A stretch of DNA of 5,333 nt from Bifidobacterium breve (GTDB taxonomy: Bacteria > Actinomycetota > Acidimicrobiia > Acidimicrobiales > Ilumatobacteraceae): positions 1-5,333 of the forward strand of contig CALPPJ020000123.1 in the NCBI GenBank assembly GCA_943325425.2, in the 5' to 3' direction. Below the pieces are notes generated by a model, which saw nothing but the letters and a program-made list of their open reading frames with translations, was not told the origin of the DNA and did not search any database. Below are positions 1 to 4,054 of this stretch, in pieces (the stretch's first letter is position 1; each line of letters starts with the position of its first letter). Position numbers and translations under genes: made by a program.

Positions 1-1528
1 GAACGATGTCTTGATGAACGCGCATCGGGACTCGAGCCAACGCCGCCTCTACTCGCTTGGGGTCGGGCATGACGTCTAAGAAATTGGAGCCATCCAGGAA
101 GAGCACATCAAGTTCATCGCGTTCGGCCGCAAGGACCATCTCTGGTGCTGTGATCCCTGGTGTTGCTGGCACGTCAAAACCCCACATTGTCGAGAGTTCG
201 CGTGCGGATTCGGTCGACACGGTAACGCCTCCTGGAAATGCTGTTGAATACGCTCCCATTTCGGCGCCGCCTTGCACACCTGAGTGTCCGCGAATTGGCA
301 TAAGTCCAGCCCCATTACGACCGACATTGCCGCGAGCGAGTGCAATGTTCACAATTGCTTGAACACCTTCAACTCCATGGCGATGTTGGGTAATGCCCAT
401 ACTCCAGATGAGGATCGCGCTCTTGGATGACGCGTACAGATGAGCGAGCGCATTGAGTGTCTCTTCGTCAACTCCGGCATCACGCAGTAAATCTTCTCGA
501 TCAAGAGTCGCTACATGTTCAACAAGTTCATTCCAACTGTGCGTGTGTTGCTCAATGAAATCATGGTCAATCGCATCAAGCTCAATTAGTTGTTTTAGCA
601 AAGCATTGGCAAGTGCGACATCGCCTTCAGGACGTACTGGTACGTGTAAGTCGCATAACTTAGTGCCAAATAAAAGTGACTCCGGTTTTGATGGAACCCA
701 ATAACGCTCAAGGCCTGGCTCGAGATAGGGATTAATCACGACAACTTTGGCGCCATTCTTTTTGGCTTCATAGAGATATTTCGTGAAGACCGGTTGATTG
801 TTGGCAACGTTGGCGCCCCACAAAACAACTACGTCGGTTTCAAGAACATCTTGCAAACTGCACGTGCTCGCAGCGACTCCGATCGTTGATTTCAATCCGA
901 TCGTTGATGGCGCATGACATGTGCGGGCGGCTGAGTCAATGTTGGCGATACCCATGGCCCGAGCGGCCTTGCCAGCGACATAATACGACTCGTTGGTTAA
1001 TCCTCGACTGGTGAGATAGATAGCGGTTCGATCTCCGCCCGCAGCACGAATACCAAGACCAACAGCATCAAGTGCTTCATCCCACGAGATACGAGTAAAT
1101 CCCTTTTCTCCACGCTTGCGTCGCATTGGGTAGGCGAGACGCCCCATCTCGCGAAGTTCTGTACCGGTGCGCTTGCGTAGCCATGAAACATCACTTAACA
1201 CAGAATGATCAAACGCAGGAGCACAGTTCACCTCAAGTAATTTCAACCGCGTGGTGCACAAGTGAATTCCGTCAAGGGTCCAGTCATGCAGTCCAGCAAC
1301 ACCTAGCGCACAGCCGTCGCAGACACCTTCGTTCAGAATCTTCCACGCACGTTTCGGCGTGCGGCGAACATTCACGGCGACGCGCGCCATCTCGCCGAGA
1401 TGATTTGGTTTGGTATGGCCAATGCCGTTTGGCGACAGGCTCACCCAAGATTTTGGATTCCAGAGGCGACGCGCCACTGGTGGATCAAATTTCTTCGTAG
1501 TACTCGCGGCCGAGATGGGTGATGACAT
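1..1528 (-). CDS. FdhF/YdeP-family molybdopterin oxidoreductase (formate dehydrogenase-like alpha subunit), 3' end outside window
   Basis: This reading frame stays open from an ATG at 1528 to the left edge, giving about 509 residues of a family usually near 750, so the C-terminal part, including the second cofactor-binding region, is missing. I recognise the FdhF/YdeP group by RLWNPKSWVSL (residues 21-31), a CDGCALG motif (C70, C73), GLHDWTLDGIHLCTTRLKLL (79-98, C91) and ANNQPVFTKYLY (242-253). The segment ARTCHAPSTIGL (201-212) aligns with the active site of E. coli formate dehydrogenase H, with C204 in the selenocysteine position and H205 as the conserved histidine. IRGHSGVQGGAEMGA (412-426) carries the likely conserved arginine R413. 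The enzyme should bind a bis-MGD molybdenum or tungsten cofactor. No signal peptide is visible, so it is probably cytoplasmic. The substrate is unproven: formate is suggested by the Cys-His-Arg set, but the family is poorly characterised. The start overlaps the preceding MIPS gene by 44 bp. An in-frame TGA lies about 10 bases upstream of the ATG, so no earlier start is possible. A GTG at 1477, just after the MIPS stop, is an alternative. Neither start has a strong ribosome binding site. Confidence 0.88.
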   Translation of the reverse strand, partial: MSSPISAASTTKKFDPPVARRLWNPKSWVSLSPNGIGHTKPNHLGEMARVAVNVRRTPKRAWKILNEGVCDGCALGVAGLHDWTLDGIHLCTTRLKLLEVNCAPAFDHSVLSDVSWLRKRTGTELREMGRLAYPMRRKRGEKGFTRISWDEALDAVGLGIRAAGGDRTAIYLTSRGLTNESYYVAGKAARAMGIANIDSAARTCHAPSTIGLKSTIGVAASTCSLQDVLETDVVVLWGANVANNQPVFTKYLYEAKKNGAKVVVINPYLEPGLERYWVPSKPESLLFGTKLCDLHVPVRPEGDVALANALLKQLIELDAIDHDFIEQHTHSWNELVEHVATLDREDLLRDAGVDEETLNALAHLYASSKSAILIWSMGITQHRHGVEGVQAIVNIALARGNVGRNGAGLMPIRGHSGVQGGAEMGAYSTAFPGGVTVSTESARELSTMWGFDVPATPGITAPEMVLAAERDELDVLFLDGSNFLDVMPDPKRVEAALARVPMRVHQDIV

Positions 1529-2813
1529 CTTCGCCCATCATCCAACGCAACGTGTTCTTCAACTTGGTGAGCTGAATGAACAAGTCATGCTCGGGGTAGA
1601 GGCCAGGTGCAACCTGTGGGCTCTTGTAGTAGAAACTCAACCACTCTTGGATGCCACCCATACCGGCGCGCTGTGCAAGGTCGCTCAGCAAGATGAGGTC
1701 AAGTGCAAGCGGGGCAGCGAGGATCGAGTCACGACACAAGAAGTTGACCTTGATCTGCATGGGGTAACCCAACCAGCCAGTGATGTCGATGTTGTCCCAG
1801 CCCTCTTTGGCGTCGCCACGAGGTGGGTAGTAGTTGATGGAAACTTTATGGAAGACATTGCCGTACAACTCGGGGTACTTCGCCGGCTGCAAAATGTCTT
1901 CGAGCACTCCAAGTTTTGATTCTTCTTTGGTCTTGAAGTTTTCTGGCGCATCAAGCACCTCGCCGTCACGGTTGCCAAGAATATTCGTGCTGTACCAACC
2001 CGACAAACCGAGCATGCGGGCCTTGAGCATTGGGGCCAAAACAGTCTTCATGAGTGTTTGACCGGTCTTGAAGTCTTTGCCAGAAATCGGAATGTTCTTC
2101 TCAGTTGCGAATTGACGCAACACTGGTGCGTCTACAGCCAAGTTGGGTGCACCGTTATTGAACGGAACTCCTTCTAGTAATGCTGCGTACGCATACAACT
2201 GACAAGGTGAAACTGTTTCATCGTTGGCGTCAATGGCCTTCTCGAATGATTCGAGGTCCATGTGTGCCTTGCCTGGCTCGATGAAGATTTCGGTACTTGC
2301 ACACCAGATCATGACAACGCGATCAACCTGCTTCTCTTCTTTGAAGCGATTGATGTCTTCGCGAATTGCATTGAGCATGCCGCGCTTGCTGCTGATTGGC
2401 TTGATGTGTTCGCCGTCAAGGTTGCGCGCATACTTGCGTTCGAAAGCAGCTTGCATGGGGCGAATCTCGCGCAGTGCATCACTGATGGCTTCGATGTGCT
2501 TGCCGCTCTCAAGAACGCCAGCACGACTGGCTGAAACGTATGCGTCATCTGGATACACATCCCAGGCGCCCCACACGATGTCATTGAGTGTTGCTAACGG
2601 AACAAAATCTTTGATGAGAGGTGAGCGATCTTCGGTGCGCTTGCCGAGGCGAATGGTGCCCATCTGTGTGAGCGAACCGATCGGTGATCCGAGGCCACGC
2701 TTGGTGAGTTCGACGCCGGCAATAAGTGTTGAAGCCACTGCGCCAAGACCAACTGTGAGGACGCCGAGGCGACCGGTAGCCGGAGCAACAATGGGAGACG
2801 GAGGAGTAGACAT
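1485..2813 (-). CDS. myo-inositol-1-phosphate synthase (inositol-3-phosphate synthase), large form
   Basis: The 442-residue product should convert glucose 6-phosphate to 1D-myo-inositol 3-phosphate by an NAD-dependent oxidation, aldol cyclisation and reduction in the cytoplasm. This is the entry step to inositol lipids and, in many actinobacteria, mycothiol. The N-terminal Rossmann segment has GVLTVGLGAVAST (17-29). The catalytic core has GKDFKTGQTLMK (245-256), STNILGNRDG (275-284), which matches the eukaryotic YNHLGNNDG motif, and NFLCRDSILAAPLALDLILL (357-376), which matches the family's CEDSLLAAP motif. The lysines in the 245-256 block and K355 are candidates for the catalytic lysine set. 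The length and the extended N-terminal half (IGSLTQMGTIRLGKRTEDRS at 45-64) fit the roughly 430-440-residue form that I associate with Bacteroidetes and other bacteria, rather than the shorter mycobacterial Ino1 of about 367 residues. The ATG at 2813 leads straight into the conserved N-terminus but has only a weak upstream purine stretch (GATGGA). The gene is divergent from folD and is probably the first gene of a transcript with the downstream molybdoenzyme. The symbol ino1 is often used but is left blank because this is the other subtype. Confidence 0.95.
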   Translation of the reverse strand: MSTPPSPIVAPATGRLGVLTVGLGAVASTLIAGVELTKRGLGSPIGSLTQMGTIRLGKRTEDRSPLIKDFVPLATLNDIVWGAWDVYPDDAYVSASRAGVLESGKHIEAISDALREIRPMQAAFERKYARNLDGEHIKPISSKRGMLNAIREDINRFKEEKQVDRVVMIWCASTEIFIEPGKAHMDLESFEKAIDANDETVSPCQLYAYAALLEGVPFNNGAPNLAVDAPVLRQFATEKNIPISGKDFKTGQTLMKTVLAPMLKARMLGLSGWYSTNILGNRDGEVLDAPENFKTKEESKLGVLEDILQPAKYPELYGNVFHKVSINYYPPRGDAKEGWDNIDITGWLGYPMQIKVNFLCRDSILAAPLALDLILLSDLAQRAGMGGIQEWLSFYYKSPQVAPGLYPEHDLFIQLTKLKNTLRWMMGEDVITHLGREYYEEI

Positions 2814-2847
2814 TCCATCAGGCTAGGCGGTGAATACGTGCCCTAGC
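2814..2847. promoter_or_regulatory. compact divergent promoter region between MIPS and folD
   Basis: About 34 bp separate the MIPS start (2813, minus) from the preferred folD start (2848, plus), and only 16 bp if folD begins at the GTG at 2830. Both genes need promoters, so these must overlap each other or extend into the opposite coding sequence. On the minus strand a TATTCA hexamer at 2831-2836 is a possible -10 for MIPS, but I see no convincing -35 with correct spacing. No clear plus-strand pair is visible for folD. The region is inferred from gene layout rather than from a strong motif. Confidence 0.3.
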
Positions 2848-3756
2848 ATGACTCCCATGAATGATCTGCCGAACTCGGGTGCAAACGAGCGCACTGCCGA
2901 TGGTGCGATTCTGATGGATGGCAATCGGTTGCGCGATGAAATCGTGGTCAAGTTGGCTCAAACAATCGCCGCTGCCGGGTCGCCGCCGGTGTGTTTGGCA
3001 ACGGTTTTGGTGGGAGATGACGCACCAAGTCAGCGTTATGTCCGCAATAAGCATGTTCAGGCTGGCAAAGCGGGCATGTTGAGTCGGAACGAGATTTTGC
3101 CCACTGATGCGGGGCAGGCCCAAGTTGAAGATGTGGTGGGTCGATTGGCGCAAGATCCCAGCGTGCACGGGATTTTGGTGCAGAGCCCACTTCCAAATGG
3201 GTACGACGAAGAACAGGTTTTGTCACTGATTCCGGCCGATAAAGACGTCGATGGCCTGACCTCTCAATCGATGGGTCGCCTGGTTCGCGGACTGCCTGGT
3301 CTCGTGGGATGTACACCGCTGGGCGTTATTCGTCTCTTAGAGCGATATGGCGTAGCCACAAACGGCAAGCGGGCCGTGGTGATTGGTCGTTCAACGTTGG
3401 TTGGATTGCCACTTTCGCTGTTGCTGGCTCGCAAGGGTATTGATGCGACAGTGACGATTGCTCATAGTCGCACCGCCGATCTGATTGATGTGTGTCGTAA
3501 TGCCGACATCGTTGTTGGGGCAGTTGGACAGGCTCACCTAATAACTGCGGCTCACATCAAGCCAGGTGCAGCAGTCATTGATGTCGGTATTTCTCGCACC
3601 GAAGCCGGGATTGTTGGAGACGTTGATTTTGATGCAGTGCAGGCTGTGGCTGGGGCAATTACGCCGATGCCGGGTGGCACTGGGCCAATGACGATTGCGT
3701 GCCTACTCGAGAACACCCTGACCGCTGCTCGGCTTCAGGGGTCGTTCCCCGTTTGA
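2848..3756 (+). CDS. folD: bifunctional methylenetetrahydrofolate dehydrogenase / methenyltetrahydrofolate cyclohydrolase
   Basis: The product (302 residues from this start; E. coli FolD has 288) interconverts 5,10-methylene-, 5,10-methenyl- and 10-formyl-tetrahydrofolate with NAD(P), feeding one-carbon units to purine synthesis and initiator tRNA formylation. The catalytic domain shows YVRNK (Y64, K68: the family's Tyr and Lys), GILVQSPLPNG (108-118, Q112) and DKDVDGL (131-137, D135). These match the E. coli active-site Tyr50, Lys54, Gln98 and Asp121. The dinucleotide domain shows VVIGRSTLVGLPLSLLL (177-193), ADIVVGAVGQ (219-228), IDVGI (244-248) and the C-terminal PMPGGTGPMT (273-282). Start choice is uncertain: GTG 2830, ATG 2848, ATG 2857 and ATG 2914 are all in frame and none has a good ribosome binding site. 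The usual family N-terminus aligns with AILMDGNRLRDEI (residues 20-32), which makes ATG 2914 probably too late. The last five codons (GSFPV) and the stop lie inside the first unit of a tandem repeat. No obvious terminator hairpin follows immediately. Confidence 0.95.
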   Translation: MTPMNDLPNSGANERTADGAILMDGNRLRDEIVVKLAQTIAAAGSPPVCLATVLVGDDAPSQRYVRNKHVQAGKAGMLSRNEILPTDAGQAQVEDVVGRLAQDPSVHGILVQSPLPNGYDEEQVLSLIPADKDVDGLTSQSMGRLVRGLPGLVGCTPLGVIRLLERYGVATNGKRAVVIGRSTLVGLPLSLLLARKGIDATVTIAHSRTADLIDVCRNADIVVGAVGQAHLITAAHIKPGAAVIDVGISRTEAGIVGDVDFDAVQAVAGAITPMPGGTGPMTIACLLENTLTAARLQGSFPV

Positions 3757-3839
3757 TGTGAATAGGTCGTTCCCCGTTTGATGTGAATGGGTCATTCCCC
3801 GTTTGATGAGAACGGCTCGTTCCCCGTTTAAATCGAGAA
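3740..3839 (+). repeat. four imperfect 25-bp tandem repeats spanning the folD stop codon and upstream of the ilvB leader
   Basis: Units lie head to tail at 3740-3764, 3765-3789, 3790-3814 and 3815-3839, each exactly 25 bp with no spacer. Units 1 and 2 differ at one base (24/25). Unit 3 differs from unit 2 at three positions. Unit 4 keeps the core but diverges after it (17/25). The core TTCCCCGTTT is invariant in all four, and units 1-3 continue with GATG. The folD stop codon is the TGA in the core region of unit 1. Because 25 is not a multiple of 3, the frame shifts with each unit, so the array is not a repeated peptide. The absence of unique spacers rules out a CRISPR array. The role is unknown: replication-slippage products, a small dispersed repeat, or clustered protein-binding sites in the ilvB promoter region are all possible. 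Confidence 0.93.
3803..3832 (+). promoter_or_regulatory. possible sigma70-type promoter for the ilvB leader transcript
   Basis: TTGATG at 3803-3808 (repeat unit 3) resembles a -35 box, and TTTAAA at 3827-3832 (the diverged part of unit 4) could act as a -10 with an 18-bp spacer. Transcription would start near 3839, about 35 bases before the leader ATG. The match is partial and the sigma factor preferences of this organism are unknown, so this is only a candidate. A promoter somewhere upstream of about 3865 is expected if the leader peptide is translated. Confidence 0.25.
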
Positions 3840-3873
3840 TTTGAGGCCAAAGGTTGTCGTTATTAGGGCCAAG

Positions 3874-3963
3874 ATGGCACACTTGAGAGCAATGAACGCC
3901 AACCTGACCTCTAAGACCTCGGTCCTAGTCGCTTCGTTCGCGCTCGTAGTAGTAATCATCTGA
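3874..3963 (+). CDS. ilvB leader peptide (29 aa), branched-chain attenuator ORF
   Basis: An ATG at 3874 opens a 29-codon frame ending at TGA 3961-3963. The ATG is preceded by AGGG (3865-3868) at a 5-base spacing, which is a plausible ribosome binding site. Eleven of the 29 residues are Leu, Val or Ile. The last six are L-V-V-V-I-I (CTC, three GTA, two ATC) directly before the stop, and an earlier V-L-V cluster sits at residues 17-19. This is the hallmark of an ilv attenuator leader peptide: low charged Val, Ile or Leu tRNA would stall the ribosome just upstream of the hairpins and reduce termination before ilvB. The use of the same GTA codon three times in a row strengthens the case for a valine sensor. 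A second in-frame ATG at 3892 would give 23 residues with the same C-terminus. The peptide itself probably has no function beyond being translated. The hydrophobic C-terminus could be mistaken for a membrane segment, but the position upstream of ilvB argues for regulation. Confidence 0.8.
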   Translation: MAHLRAMNANLTSKTSVLVASFALVVVII

Positions 3964-3987
3964 CGCATTCGATCACTCGAATGCGTC
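3962..3987 (+). promoter_or_regulatory. perfect 11-bp hairpin at the leader stop codon
   Basis: GACGCATTCGA (3962-3972) is the exact reverse complement of TCGAATGCGTC (3977-3987), with a TCAC loop. The 5' arm begins within the leader-peptide stop codon, so a ribosome finishing or stalled at the end of the leader would physically affect whether it forms. There is no T-run after it, so it is not an intrinsic terminator by itself. It may be the pause or protector hairpin of the attenuator, or at the DNA level a palindromic operator. Confidence 0.8.
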
Positions 3988-3991
3988 GTAC

Positions 3992-4020
3992 GGCCTCCCA
4001 GATGGGGGGCCATTTCGCTT
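3992..4020 (+). terminator. attenuator terminator hairpin upstream of ilvB
   Basis: GGCCTCCC (3992-3999) pairs with GGGGGGCC (4004-4011) over an AGAT loop. This gives eight base pairs, seven of them G-C and one G-U wobble. It is followed by ATTTCGCTT, which is T-rich but interrupted, so termination may be partial. It lies 28 bases after the leader stop codon and 43 bases before the ilvB ATG, as expected for an attenuator terminator. Confidence 0.65.
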
Positions 4021-4044
4021 TCGGGACTCGAACTTACAAGACAC

Positions 4045-4048
4045 AGGA
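4045..4048 (+). promoter_or_regulatory. ilvB ribosome binding site
   Basis: AGGA, within the context CACAGGAAC, sits six bases before the ATG at 4055. It is the clearest Shine-Dalgarno match in the window and fixes the ilvB start. It lies outside the terminator hairpin, so control is more likely at transcription than by occlusion of this site. Confidence 0.75.
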
Positions 4049-4054
4049 ACCGAC

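Larger units (their letters stand above)
3840..4054 (+). promoter_or_regulatory. ilvB transcription-attenuator leader region
   Basis: This untranslated leader contains, in order, a ribosome binding site, a short ORF rich in branched-chain codons, a perfect hairpin overlapping its stop codon, a GC-rich hairpin followed by a T-rich run, and then the ilvB ribosome binding site and start. That order is what ribosome-mediated attenuation requires. Attenuation of ilvBNC by a leader peptide is known in Corynebacterium glutamicum, so the mechanism is precedented in Actinobacteria. The two hairpins do not overlap, so the antiterminator is unresolved. One candidate is GAGGCC (3843-3848), which is exactly complementary to GGCCTC (3992-3997) in the 5' arm of the terminator. 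Another is CGTTCG (3935-3940), which can pair with CGAATG (3978-3983) across the Val/Ile codons, with one G-U pair. Confidence 0.75.

Noticed and set aside
878..908. A 13-bp direct repeat (TCCGATCGTTGAT) 18 bp apart
   Set aside because: It encodes STIG twice in the molybdoenzyme, where the family normally has a similar ST-x-x-L-K-x-T-x-G segment. The length is normal, so this looks like coincidence rather than a duplication.
915..920. Selenocysteine at the molybdoenzyme active site
   Set aside because: The codon at residue 204 reads TGT (Cys), not TGA, so no recoding is needed.
1410..1919. A 169-codon plus-strand ORF across the MIPS/molybdoenzyme junction
   Set aside because: It lies opposite two well-supported coding regions and has no recognisable motifs.
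2224..2826. A 200-codon plus-strand ORF
   Set aside because: It is a shadow of the MIPS gene on the opposite strand. Its composition is low-complexity Ser/Arg/Met, and MIPS is unambiguous.
3740..3839. A short CRISPR array
   Set aside because: The 25-bp units abut with no unique spacers between them, and no cas gene is in the window.
3828..4013. A 61-codon minus-strand ORF opposite the ilvB leader
   Set aside because: It runs antisense to the leader peptide and both hairpins, shows no recognisable family, and the plus-strand features explain the sequence better.
3840..4054. A T-box riboswitch controlling ilvB
   Set aside because: No T-box consensus stretch or specifier-loop architecture is visible, while a translatable branched-chain leader ORF is present and sufficient.
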